Notes: generated by a model not told the origin, from the sequence alone. 58,000 nucleotides of DNA from Cryptomeria japonica (GCF_030272615.1 NC_081406.1:258471386-258529385); one strand, 5' to 3'; positions 1 through 11,087 are shown, counted from the stretch's first letter. Made by a program: numbers and translations.

Positions 1-1191
1 CATTTCCTTTCCCTAAGTTTGAGGAGGTCACTTCTCAATTTGGAGGAAAGTCTTCTAAATGCATTTAAAGCTATATTTCTTCAACAAGCTAACTTGTTGC
101 GTTCCCCCAAATTTGGAAGGACTCTTAAAAATTTGTCCCCAAAGTCTTCCAAACCATTAATGGTTAATTCAAACTCCCTTCATGGTTAGAGACTTTCTCT
201 CTAAATTAACCCTTATCTAACTCAAGGGTCTCATTAAACACTCATGGTTTTGACCCTAGTTGTCCTATCTAACCCTTGCACAAGAGTTTACCCCTTGGGT
301 AAAATATTTATCCAATGGATGACCCTAACCCAACCTTCACCCAACCTCCTAAGGTAACCTTCATGTCTTCTTAGGAATTTAATGCCTCTTGCATCTCCTC
401 TCAAGCCACCTCTTGTTGACAATTGTCACCATTTCATTGGTGAAAATTGTAAACATGGATTGAGTAACTTTCAATCCTAGCCCTTGTTGAGATTATTCAA
501 TCTCAACCCTCCATTGCCCTATTTTCCCTATAAATAGAGCTCTCATTCTTCATTCTCCATATCAATTTTTTATGCATCTACATTATAGTCTCATAACATT
601 AAGCACATTATCCCTCTTTGATAGAATAGCATTATAATCTTAGATATATCATGTTAGCTTCATTTTAGTATCATTTTCATATTAGTTTTAGCTTCATATC
701 AATATCTTGCACCATATCATTATCTAGTTTCATATCTAGATCATTCACTAAGATCATAGTTGCATCCATTTTGATCCTAGAATCATTTAAATCTCATTCT
801 CTAGGTTATCATCTTGAGGATCAAGTTCTCTTCCAAGTGAGGGCCACCTTGGATCTTAGATATCTTTAGAGATAGAGGAGCATGGAATGATTTTAAAGAG
901 TTTTGATTCATTAACTTGCTTTGTTCTCTTTTGATTTCTAACTCTAATGCAATGTTTCATGTGTATGTTTAAAGTGTTTTCTCCTCTTGCAAGCTGATAC
1001 CACATTCCAGGCATACACTTATCATCTTATTTCTATGTTATCACTCCAATTCAAGAGAAGATATAAGTCTAAGGAGCAGCAAGATACATCAAGGAATCTT
1101 CAATCACATTTCAATTATGATGTCATAATGGATTTTATGTGATTTATCATGTTATCACATTAACACATGCATGAAGCACTTATCCTAAGAA
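1..1191 (+). mobile_element. Partial LTR, family of solo LTR D
   Basis: This stretch matches the reverse complement of the solo LTR at 47290-48748 over several hundred bases. Shared blocks include 'gaggtcacttctcaa', 'ccattaatggtta', 'caagggtctcat', 'tccattgccct' and 'tataaatagagctctcatt', in the same order. The window edge cuts its left end. It ends at or before the target duplication of element A at 1192-1196, so it was once contiguous with 24641. There is no coding capacity. The family is probably a large Ty3/gypsy element because solo D starts TGTAGAC like the LTR of element A; that is inference. Confidence 0.75.
528..537 (+). promoter_or_regulatory. TATA box of the D-family LTR
   Basis: TATAAATA at 529-536 lies in a block (TATAAATAGAGCTCTCATT) that is conserved in the solo LTR at 47820-47829 on the minus strand. 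Conservation between two diverged copies supports a real LTR core promoter. It would drive transcription to the right. Confidence 0.7.
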
Positions 1192-1196
1192 CATTG
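1192..1196. repeat. Target-site duplication CATTG of element A (left)
   Basis: CATTG directly precedes TGAATGAATGG, the left end of element A. The same five bases follow the right end (CTACA) at 24636-24640. A 5-bp duplication flanking TG...CA ends is the signature of LTR-retrotransposon integration. Confidence 0.85.
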
Positions 1197-2457
1197 TGAA
1201 TGAATGGGAATCAAGGCAATGGTGAGAAGGTTAGTTTAAATCTAAATAAACATAAACATTCAAATAGAACACAAAACAACCCTATACCTTTGCAAGGAAG
1301 CCAATTGTTCCTCTGATCGGACCTTGGATGAAGTTGAGAATGTGCCCCTCCCCCCCCCCTCAACTTGTTTGGATTGGTCCCAAATGGATTTGTGGATTGC
1401 TCTCCACAACACAACAACAATGATGATTGCTAGATGGACGAGTATATGGATAATGAGAATAACTAAGTATGGAAGCCTAAATTCATTATAATGAGGATGC
1501 TATGAAGATGGTTCTATCTCTATTCTAACAACATAAGATTGCAGAAATGATGGATGATGGATTGAGCGGAGGAGACCCCAATTTATAGATTTGAGAGGAT
1601 GAAAATAGAGGGCCAAGATTGATTTGGAATGAAGGGTGAGGATTGAAGGAAAATGATGGAAGGGATTGAGAGGACAAGGTGTGGGATCCAAGAGATTTTT
1701 CATAAAGGCATTTCTTGTCTCCACACACCTAGAGGTACATGGGGAAGAGATCCCCAAGTACATTGGGAGAATAAAAAGGAATTCAAAATTCCTTAGGAGA
1801 GGACAACAGAATTAAAAATTCTCAGTGGATTGCATGGGAGATAGAGGAGAGAAAAGGAATTAAAATTCCTCGGGAAGTGAGGGAGCATGGAGAAATGGAA
1901 AAATTTGAAATCCTTGAAATGACCAAAGTTGGTGCATTTAAGGTTTGGAAGGTGACAAGAGACAAGCCATTTATGGCAAGAGGTTGACTTGCTCCTAATC
2001 ATGGTGATTAGAATTGTGCAAATGATTAAGAGGGGAGATTAGGTGGATTAGTGAGAGATTAGAGAGCAAGTGGGAAATTTAGGAGGATTTGACAAGAGGA
2101 GAGAGAATGAGTGGAGGAATTTAAAATTGAGGAATAATGATAATCATGCTTCTAGAAGAATTAATTAGGCTAAGTGAGGATTAGAAGAAATGACTTAAAG
2201 GAGTCAATTTGGTCAAGTTAATTAATTAAAATTAAATAAGTGAGATTTAGAAGAATCAATTATTTGGGTGACTTTTAGAAGAATAGAGGAATAATTAATT
2301 TATTTGATAAATCAATTATTTGACTATAGTGATAAGATAAATTAAATTAAATTAAATTAATTATGAGAAGAATGAGAATAACATAATTAAACAAATTAAC
2401 TATGTAGAAAGGATAAATTAATTAAATATTTAATTTAATTTATTTTAGACGTCTACA
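1197..2457 (-). repeat. 3' LTR of element A
   Basis: On the minus strand it runs TGTAGACGTC...TTCATTCA. It matches 23397-24635 throughout. This copy carries a C-tract expansion near 1340-1350 and an expanded (TTAAA)n stretch near 2339-2360 that the right copy lacks. Confidence 0.9.
1580..1590 (-). promoter_or_regulatory. TATA-like box in the 3' LTR of A
   Basis: On the minus strand the sequence is ATCTATAAATTGG. The equivalent in the 5' LTR is near 23769-23779. It is the only TATA-like site at a plausible LTR position. If active here it would transcribe out into the left flank. Confidence 0.5.
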
Positions 2458-2476
2458 TTTTGCCCCTCTTTTACGT
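2458..2476 (-). promoter_or_regulatory. Polypurine tract of element A
   Basis: On the minus strand AAAAGAGGGGCAAAA abuts the TGTAGA start of the 3' LTR. This is the expected plus-strand priming site of reverse transcription and fixes the orientation of A. Confidence 0.8.
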
Positions 2477-3401
2477 GGCGGAAAAATTGGCGATGAGTAA
2501 AAGAAAGAAAAAGATGCCCTAGTGTGAAGACGATGGTGGTATATGCCTTCTTGAGAATTTAACCAGAAATTTTTTAAATATTTTTGAGAAAATTCTTGAA
2601 AAAGAAGAAAATAGCGGTTAGAGGAAAAAAAAGGAGAAAGAAGGGAAAATAGAGGGAGAAAAGGAATTTGGTGGGAAGAAAGACAAAAAAGGGGAAAGAG
2701 AAAGGGCGAAGGGGGGCCCTGTATAAACCACATGAGGCCCAAGGAGGGGTCATTGTCACACATACACCTTGGCCATTGAGAGAGAGCAGAGCACTCAAGA
2801 AAGATGGCCTGCATTCCACACCATGAGCACCATATCGAGAGGGTCCAATGCATCCAGTGACTGGCTGAGTACGGCCCACCAGTATGTACTCCAACCCTAC
2901 TTTGTCATTTAGTAGGTAGGGCATTAATTAGGGCTAATCAATGCACTAAGAAAATGGTTGGGGCACAAACGTCGATCACCATTTTGATGCATGTGCGGCG
3001 GATTGACACTTGCGTAGGCATTCAATGTCTGAACAAGCACCAAATGAGAAATAAAAGTTTGATCCCCCACCACACAAACAACTAGCATCTGTGCAGACGT
3101 GGGTCTGCGGGTAAAGGAGAAATTGGGAAGGAGACTATCAATCGACATCACCGCTCTGTGGATCGATGTACAACACGTAGTTTTGGCATCTCCATGTAGG
3201 AGAAACATCATCTCTGCCTAGGAGGCAAATGGGTAAAAAAGGGGATAGAAGAAAAGGGGGAAAAGGGTTTGTGGGATCACATAGATGCCCCAGGGGTAGA
3301 ATAGGGTAGAAATAGGCTAGAAAAGAGGGCTAATGAGGTGATTTTGCTAGATGTAGGTAGATCTTGATCCTATCACTTCTTAGGAGCACTAGCCATCAAC
3401 G
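2477..3401. other. 3' non-coding part of A with a purine-rich strand and an ACGT-rich segment
   Basis: No credible gene. At 2598-2717 the plus strand is almost pure A/G for about 120 bases. At 2950-3120 there are ACGT-core motifs such as GCACAAACGTCGATCA and GTGCAGACGTG that resemble the array in the leader at 22620-23000. This stretch lies just upstream of the antisense PMD frame and could hold its promoter (inference). Long open frames on the minus strand here are composition artefacts running into the polypurine tract and LTR. Confidence 0.6.
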
Positions 3402-4302
3402 ATGATGTTGCTTAGACAGTTGGAGAGAGATGAGTGGGAGGTGTTGAGCGCACTAGGAATGAGGTTCATGGGGAGATGGCCACTGATTCGAGTACATACC
3501 GTGATGATGACTGCGCTCATTGAGAGATGGGACAATGAGATGAACTTTTCATTTTCCTATAGGTGAGGCCAACATTACACTTCTTGATGTCTAGCAGATC
3601 CTAAAGGTCCTGATTAGAGTAGTTATTCCTGAGTATAGACTGGACCACGGGGACCACTATTTTTTAGTGTATGTGAGTGTGATTACCTATGGATAAGACT
3701 AGGATGTGGTTGTGGGAGGTGATGAAGATTTAGAGCATTCATCACTTGGTTTTGTTCATAGGTGGATTGACCAGCAGATGGATGATGCCCGATTTGAGTG
3801 GGCATGGGCTTTCTATTGGATGGAGACGATGCTTGTACTATATGTTGGAGGATAGGGTAGAGTATGCATGGGGGGCCGCTATGCTCAACCAGTTATACCA
3901 TGATATGCACATGTGCGTATAACAAGGTTACAAAAACCTCAGGACTAGAGTTATCTTGCTTCATATCTGGGCTTGGGAGCACATTGCAGTTACACAGTCG
4001 AGTGGGTTGTAGTGGTTGGGTTTTGGAGGAGGGTACTAGAAGAGCTTATGGTTTTCACATGGCAGACATTCATGGATAGTGAAAGGTGGAGAGAAGATTG
4101 GCAATTGGCATGGGTTCAGAGTGAGTGTTGGCTTGTCGGGCGCACTGTCTATGTGATTGATCAATATCTACCCAATCATACCATGAGACAGTTCGTCCTA
4201 GTGCAAGATATTATTGGGCATGAGCGCACACATCTGCGCATTACAAGGGAGGTTGCGACATGGGGAGAGGTAGTGGGTTCTTTTGAGGTAGATCTGAGCT
4301 AG
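3402..4302 (+). pseudogene. Antisense plant mobile domain (PMD) pseudogene in element A
   Basis: An ATG at 3402 opens a frame whose product includes 'MMTALIERWDNEMNFSFSYR'. After a frameshift near 3564 it continues 'EANITLLDV', an in-frame TAG, then 'QILKVLI'. This is the usual PMD opening (ERW..E...F, GE.TITL.DV..LLGL). A second shift near 3855 gives 'EYAWGAAMLNQLYHDM' and 'LLHIWAWEHIAV', the central PMD hallmark. After a return to the first frame, 'YLPNHTMRQFVLVQDI' resembles the PMD end. PMD proteins are known both in plant silencing factors (MAIN/MAIL type) and inside transposons. The gene lies between pol and the 3' LTR, opposite in sense to gag-pol. At least two frameshifts and several stops make it inactive. 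The family match is firm; its role in the element is unknown. Confidence 0.82.
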
Positions 4303-5432
4303 ATGGGGGCAATGTCAGTGAGATGGGATGAGCGGTTGCAGGTCAGAGATGACCCCAGATGTACAGGTGCATATGCAGCCTAGTGGGAGGCCCACAGACC
4401 AATTAGATTGAGCATTCCTGGAGTACTAGAGTAGGATGAGCTAAATCTATTAGTAGATGAGATCTTCAATGGTGAGAGGGATGGACACAAGGAGGGGGAG
4501 GTTGTCAAGGGAGGGAGAGAGAGAGGACATGAAGGAGGAGTTAGGGGTTAGTGGCAGATGTAGAGGAGGAGAGGTAGAGGGAAACATGTAAAATAGGTGG
4601 AGGTTCCCTTACAGGTTCGGGAACTACCAGGACAGATTGGTGCACCATCGCAGGAGAAGGGTGTAGGGGAGGGAGCCCAACCGATGGATATAATAGAGGA
4701 ATAGGTAGGGGTACCGATAGGGAAACTTGAGAAGGCGGGATAGGGAGGACAAGTACTGTGGCCCAATTTTGATTAGGCCATTTTGGCATGGGATACAATG
4801 AGGGCTAGAGCACAGAGCCTAGAGGATTAGGTGGCGATAGAGAGGAAGCAGGTTGATCAGGAGAGAGCTTGAGAAGATAGCCTATAGGAGGAGGTGGATC
4901 GGCTGAGGAGAGAGGGGAACTCATTGAGGCAGGATCTGTTGACCGCTATCTTAGAGAGAGAGAGCCTGAGGACAGAGGCAGGTGAGGCTAAGAGGATGTT
5001 GGAGGAGGCGAGGAGTGGTGTTGACATAGAGCAGCTGTGATAGGAGATCCAGAGGATGGATGATGAGTGCGAGTCCCTGCGAGCTAGACTGAGAAAATCC
5101 AAGGCCAAGGCGATCAGATTGAGAGGGGAGAGGGATGTGGCGAGGAGAGCATTGGATCCTTGGTAGCAGATGACACTATTAACTAAGACTCTATATGCAT
5201 GGAGAGATATAGAGCAATCTCTTCGAGAGGTTCAGTACTACGAGATTTTGTACAAGAGATCAGTGCCACAAGATTAGTGGGCTCCCTCCTTTGCCAAGCA
5301 CACACAGTCGAGACGTATGCAAACTTAGACATTAGGAGAGTATGTGGGTATGAGAGCTCCTCGGCCACCACCAGCAGGTCCCTCAGGAGTAGGAGATATA
5401 GAGAGTGTGGGAGAGCACCTCATGATGTGTGA
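4303..5432 (+). pseudogene. Coiled-coil C-terminal part of the antisense ORF
   Basis: The frame that ends the PMD part stays readable far downstream. From 4801 to about 5430 it encodes a charged heptad-rich segment ('EEVDRLRREGNSLRQDLL', 'EAGEAKRMLEEARSG', 'DECESLRARLRKSKAKAI') followed by a Pro-rich tail ('APRPPPAGPSG'). The stops in it (TAG/TGA at former CAG- or CGA-type codons) fit C-to-T decay of one long ORF. A long coiled coil after a PMD suggests a self-associating protein (inference). The part at 4303-4800 is less clear, and whether it is one protein with the PMD is likely but unproven. Confidence 0.6.
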
Positions 5433-7737
5433 TATTTTTATCCTTCAAGGATATCATTGTATTACAGTTGGACACATTGATTTTTTGATATATATATATA
5501 TATGAGACATAATTTTGGCGGTGATATGGATGTGTATTTTATTATGGATGGTTTATTGTGGACTTTTTATAGACTATTATTATGTATATGTGATGGATAA
5601 TGATTTAGGTTTTATTATGATGTTGTTGCATGTGTACTGACATTTTATGATGCGGGATGTGTATGACCTTATGTGACATGTATATTTATAATGCTAATAT
5701 GTTGTATTTAGGATGAATGTGAGCTATGTGATGTGTATGCATATGTCATGATTATGCCTAACTAGTGTTGGATGCAGGTTGTGTGTATGTGATTGATGTG
5801 TTTCTATGTGATGTGTGATGTTCATCTATTGTGTTGTGATTATGCTTATCTTTATGATGTATGCCTATGATACATGATATGGTTATGTTGTATGTATTAT
5901 TATGTATCAATATATGATGATTTAACTAAATAGATGAAAATGATAGCAATGATAGTGTGATGACAATGTACAAAGAATGATAATGAAGACAAAATAAAAA
6001 AAATGAATGCAAACTGTAAAATGATTGTGATTATGTAATGAGTTATTATTAATGACAAAATGATATTAAAATGTGGTGTGCAACTAAAATGATGACTAAA
6101 TGAAAACGAATTTAACTAATAATGATGGTGATACAAATGATTAAAAATACAACTAAATGAGACTGTAATTGATGAGAATTCAAATAGATGGATACAATTA
6201 TGAATGGACCTAAATGAATTGTAACTATTAATAAAATATGACCTAAAGGGCAATGATGCAACTAAATTCATTGTGTAATTTAAATGAAGACTAAATGAGA
6301 GATTAATGCAAAATGCAACTAAAATGAACTTAACTAAAATGGTCATGAAGATGATAATGAAACTAAAATGATATTGATGACTTGTGAAAATGATTATGAA
6401 ATGCACAATTTTTTACAATGAGCCAACCATAATATAATGATATAGGACTAGAGAGAAGAAAGGGGAAGAAGTGAATAAATTGAGGTCTCCAAAATGAAAA
6501 AGGGAGATGGGATGGTATGAAAAATGAAGTGTATGAAGTGGGGGGAAGTTGTTGTGTTGCTGTGGAGAGAAAACCTATTTTTGATATTGCCAAGGATGAT
6601 CTACATCACTGATTATAGGAATCAGGATGTTGTGAAAATCTAAGGCATGGACTAGACTCTAAGACAATGGGTATCCCTTGCACATAGACACGTAAACACC
6701 ATGATGATGTAGATTCAGGACTATAGGTTCATACAAGAGAAACCCTCAAACACACCATACCACAAAAAATATGCCCCAGTATATACCAACCCAATACATA
6801 CTAAGATATGAAATGATCTTGGTAGCCATAGATAGTAGTCGTAGGACACAAAGATGCAAAAAAAGGAATAGACCAAATCACACAAAATGACCTAAACATG
6901 GCCAACTAACATCTCTTGCTAAGAATAGGACTAGGATGAGGATGATAATGTTGGAATGGGAAAGATGCATCCCGATGGGCACATGTATATGAGAAGATTG
7001 ATTAGGCAATAGAGCGGTTGGGATGTGCAAATGAATGTGGATATGGAACTAACTACTTGGACTTGGTTAGGCTCATGTAGATGGGTGCTTGGATGACGCA
7101 CAAGTCAAGAAGAAACTCAATTTTTTGGGACAAAAGATCAAATAAATGGGGGGAAGCTTAGTGTGATGGGATAAAAGTTCAGCTTACTAGGATGATCCTT
7201 ATTCACAGTTTGGAAAAAATCTCATCATCTCGTGGGGGGGGGGGATGGAGTGAGACGAAATGAAAGGGGGAGTGGAATTTATTAATTGCGGATAATTCAG
7301 AAATCATTATAATTCTATTGTGAAGAGGTGTGAAGGGATGGGGTGAAGCATAAGGGTAGGTGTGGTGAGTGATCAAGACGAGAACATCCTGCATAGATGT
7401 CCATCATACGACTTAAAGAAAATTATGGATGCAGAAGTGGACTGGCAGATAATGGATTGGAAGTGAATTAATTCCTAACATCACTAATGAAATATGAAAA
7501 TTAGGTGAGGGTCACGAACTTGTCCAGCAAGATAGTGGATCTAGCTTATTTACCTTGATGCCTGAAACCAGGTTTTCACCAAGGTACTTGCCCACAATGC
7601 CACGAAGTGGTTTTCACTGATGGATGAATTGTCTTTTATTTACATTTTTTTACTTTTTCCATTTTTTTTGTATTTTTTATGATTTTTTGACTTTTTTGTT
7701 CTTTTTCTGATTTTTGAGTACTCATAGCCTTTGAGAA
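5433..7737. other. Non-coding stretch between antisense ORF and pol end; low-complexity sequence
   Basis: A (TA)n run lies at 5484-5502. From about 5520 to 5930 there are TGTGATG/TATGATG-like runs. From about 5930 to 6390 CTAAATGA/AACTAAAATGA recurs roughly ten times. A G11 run lies near 7231-7243. I see no gene here. The two long reading frames of A converge on this stretch, so it would act as the shared 3' UTR of both. Confidence 0.6.
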
Positions 7738-9000
7738 CTAGGCATAGAATCTCTTTAGATGCTTGATGTTCATGTGATCATCCAAAGGATCTCCTTTAGG
7801 AGTGGCCTACCGATAGGGAATTGATCATTGTTTTGCAGTGATAACATATGGTCCAAGCTAGTTAGGCTCAAACTTGCCTTTCTTTTCTCGATCCTGGAGA
7901 TTCCTTTGATTTTCCATAAGCACTGGGTCACCGATGTCAAACTCTTGAGTTCTGATATTTTGGTTTTAGCTTAGGCAAAGGTGATTTTGTTAAAACCAAA
8001 TATTATTTAAGGCCTTGAGCCGCCTTTCATCCAACAGCTCTAGCTCTTGCAATATGGCAACTCTATATTCCTGATCAGGAAGGATGTTCTGCAGTGATAC
8101 CTAAAGTAAAGGAATCTTGATTTCAAGCGGAAGGATAGCTTCAAAACTAAAAAAATAGGGAGTATGGAGTGGCTCCTATGGGAGTGTGGATGCTTGTGCG
8201 GTAGGCCCAGAGGGTGAGATGGAGTTCCAAGTTCCAATCATGTCCAGCTTCATTGACTATTTTCTTAAGGATTTTGATAAGGGTTTTATTCGAAGCCTCA
8301 TCTTGATCATTACCTTGTGGGTAATATGGAGTGGAAAAGTGGTATTGGATGGAAAACTTTTGGAATAATTCCTTAACATCTTGATTTTTGAAATGTTTTC
8401 CATTATTTGTGATGATAACCTTGGGGATCCCATAGCGGCAAATAAGGAAATTTAGGATGAACTTAGAAATTTGTTTGCCAATAGTGAAGGTGAGGGGTAT
8501 AGCTGCCACCCACTTAGTGAAGTACTTTGTGGCAGTTATTATGAATTTGTGACCATTGGATGAAGCGGGGTGGATTTTCCATATGAGATCGAGCCCCCAT
8601 TGAGAGAAGGGCCAAGGAGTAATAAATGGCTGTAGATCTTGAGAGGGTGCATGAATTTTGTCATTGTGTTTCTGACAGGGGATATATTTCTTCACATAGT
8701 GATATGCATATTCTTCCATTGTAAGCCAGTAGTATCCCATGTGCAAGACTTTCTTAGCCAAAGTGAGGCCATTTGAGTGTACTCCACAAATACCTTCGTG
8801 CAATTCGTGTAGTGCCCATTCAACCTCCTCTTTGTCTACAAACCTTAGGAGGGATCCATCAAAATGCCTTTGAAAGAGGGTGTCACCAAGGATAGTGTAT
8901 CAGGTGTATCGGTGGATAAAGGTTTGTTGGTGGGTTTTGGTGAGGTGAGGGGGAATAATGTTGTCTCATAGGTAGGCAAAGGTTTCTTGGTACCATAGGG
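7738..9000 (-). pseudogene. Integrase of element A (decayed, catalytic Asp lost)
   Basis: The zinc-binding N-terminus reads 'ELHEGICGVHSNG' and then 'KKYIPCQKH'. The two His are kept, but the first Cys of the usual CxxC is Tyr. The core has 'WGLDLIWKI' (first Asp kept), 'IITNNGKHFKN' (second catalytic Asp of TDNG is Asn) and 'YPQGNDQDEASNKT' (Glu kept). The C-terminal part is readable with shifts to the family-typical end 'LKRFYA' and stop at 7738-7740. The best open piece is 8147-8803. The D-to-N change alone should abolish DNA joining. Integrase lies last in pol, the Ty3/gypsy order. Confidence 0.9.
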
Positions 9001-9031
9001 ATTTAGGACCAATGAGGACACACACCATTTT

Positions 9032-9481
9032 TTATTTAGGAACATCATATGCCTCTACTAAGAGTTTCTCGACCAAGAACTCATACTTTTGACTGTTTGT
9101 CGACATCTGTAGGAGGGATCCAATTGTAGCCATGGCATTGACAACTCTATTGTTTATTCTAGGAATCTGATCAAACTGAATGAGAGTGAAATGTTGTTTG
9201 AGATCTTTGACCATGCTACAATAAGGAAGAAGCTTATCATCCTTTGTTTGGTACTCATCATTGACTTGTTTAATGACAAGTTGGGAATCGCCATAGACCC
9301 GTAGCTTAGTGGTCTTCCATTGGATATCCAGGCAAAGTCTAGTGATTAAAGCTTCATACTCTACTATGTTGGTGCATGCAAAGGTGATCTTGTATGACTT
9401 GGGAATGCAATCTCCTTGAGGTGTTATTAACAAGATACCTACCCTCGATCCATTTTGTGTGCAAGAACTATCAAAGTACAA
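9032..9481 (-). pseudogene. Second (archaeal-type) RNase H of element A
   Basis: The open frame starts 'MYFDSSCTQNGSRVGILLI'. It contains 'NIVEYEALITRLCLDIQ' (Glu), 'LRVYGDSQLVIKQV' (Asp) and 'HFTLIQFDQIPRINNRVV'. These are the motifs of the extra RNase H between the normal RNase H and integrase in Tat-clade elements. Asp, Glu and Asp of the active site are kept. It is open for 149 codons, but flanking pol parts are in other frames. It is the main evidence for the clade assignment. Confidence 0.88.
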
Positions 9482-10140
9482 CTACCATTTTGAAGAGTAT
9501 TGACAATCATGATGGCGTCATCAGGAAATTTCATTACGAAAGGGTGGTCACCTTGAGGAGAAGCATCAACCAATTGATCTTCTATAACTTGTCCTTTGAT
9601 GGCTTTCTGATCTACATACTCAATGTCGAATTCACTCAAGAGCATGACCCATTTAGTTGTGCGTCCAATGAGGGAAACTTTAGATAACAAGTATTTCATT
9701 GGAATCAATATTTTCTATTAGCTTAGTATTGTTGTTGAGAATATAGTGTTGCAGTTTTGTGTGTGTTGAAGACTAGTGCCAAACAAGCCCGTTATATGGG
9801 GGTGTAATTGAGTTCATATCTGACAAGTGTGCAACTGATGTAGTATATAGAATTTTCCTTTCCTTGGTCGTCTATAAGTGCTAGTAATGCCCCTAGTGTC
9901 ATTGTGGTTTCTGATATGTACAAGAGGAGTGGTTGTCCCAGAGTAGGAGGCATCAAAACTGGAGGGGAATCCGGATATTCTTTTAACTTTTCAAAGGCCT
10001 TCTAACATAACCAATCTCATTTGAATTTAGTATCTTTCCTTATGTGGTGTGAAAATGGATGACACTTGTCTGCCAATTGTGCATTGAATCTGTGGATTGA
10101 CTGAAGTTTCCCTTGGAGGTTGCGGAGTTGTTTGAGTGTC
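9439..10140 (-). pseudogene. RNase H (Ty3/gypsy type) and RT connection, element A
   Basis: The frame at 9439-9708 reads 'LSKVSLIGRTTKWVMLLSEF' and 'DIEYVDQKAIKGQVIEDQL', the standard C-terminal part of gypsy RNase H (S.TGR.AKW...L.EFDI.Y). The upstream part, 9720-10140, is readable only in pieces. It removes the RNA template strand during reverse transcription. The overlap with the next domain reflects a frame change, not two genes. Confidence 0.8.
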
Positions 10141-11087
10141 TTAGGAGGAGGCATTTCAATTATAACTTTCACTTTTGCTAGGTCCACTTTTGCGAGAGAC
10201 TACAAATCCAAGGAGTTTTCCTGATGTAATGCCAAAGACACATTTCTTAGGATTTAGGCACAACTTATATTTCTCAACTCTCTCGAAGATCTTCCTTAAG
10301 ATTGGGATGTGCTCATCTCTTTTTTTAACTTTCCTAGGAGATCATCCACATAATATTCCATGATGTTGTGCAAAAGGTCATCAAAGATAGTTGTCATTGC
10401 TTGTTGATAGGTTGCTCCTGCATTCTTAAGACCAAAGGGCATGAATTGATAGCAAAATGTACCCCATGGTGTAGTGAATGTTGTCCTATGTTGATCTTCT
10501 TCAACGATCCTTATCTGATTGTATCTAGAAAACCCATCCATCAAGGAAAGAATCTCATGTTCGGTCGTCAGGTCCAAAATCATGTCTATGTTGGGTAGAG
10601 GGAAATCATCTTTGGGACACGCTTTATTAAGGTCTCCGAAGTCTGTGCATATCCTTATGCCCCTAGTGGGTTTGCCGACAAGTACTATGTTAGAGACCCA
10701 TTCCGAATAATCAATGAGTTTGATGAAACCGACATCCAACATCTTTTGTAATTCTACTTTGACTAGGAGGACAATTTGTGGGTGCATCTTGCATAGATTT
10801 TATTTAACTAGTTTGGCATCAGGACAGATAACAAGGTTGTGTACTACCAAGTCAGGGTTGAGGTTTGGCATGTCAGCATATGACCAGTCGATATTGATTT
10901 TTGTCTCATCTAAAAAGCTCATGAAAATTTGTCTTTCTTGATCCGTTAGAGACTTGGCTATGAGCACATTTTTTGGAGTGTCTTTTGTACCCAAGTTGAT
11001 TGTGTCTATCTCCTCAATTAGTAGAGGTGATTTTTCGCGTTGTGGGGAAGCCATGGTAGGGAGGTCAAGTCCCTCATCCTCTAGCAC
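10141..11087 (-). pseudogene. Reverse transcriptase of element A
   Basis: The frame 10800-11087 carries 'TKINIDWSYADMPNLNPDLV', the usual RT lead-in (FAWSY.DMPG). The frame 10296-10787 has 'GIRICTDFGDLNKACPKDDF', 'LSLMDGFSRYNQI', 'TTPWGTFCYQFMPFGLKNAG' and 'MEYYVDDLLG', so the catalytic YVDD is intact. After a frameshift the thumb follows as 'KYKLCLNPKKCVFGITSGKL' at about 10170-10320. A stop (TAA) separates 10800 from 10787. It synthesises element cDNA from RNA. The match to plant Ty3/gypsy RT is unmistakable. Confidence 0.93.

Noticed and set aside
2440-2853. 137-codon minus-strand open frame
   Set aside because: It runs through the homopyrimidine strand, the polypurine tract and into the LTR of A; Ser/Phe/Leu composition only.
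5484-5502. (TA)n run as a promoter TATA box
   Set aside because: Simple microsatellite downstream of the antisense ORF.
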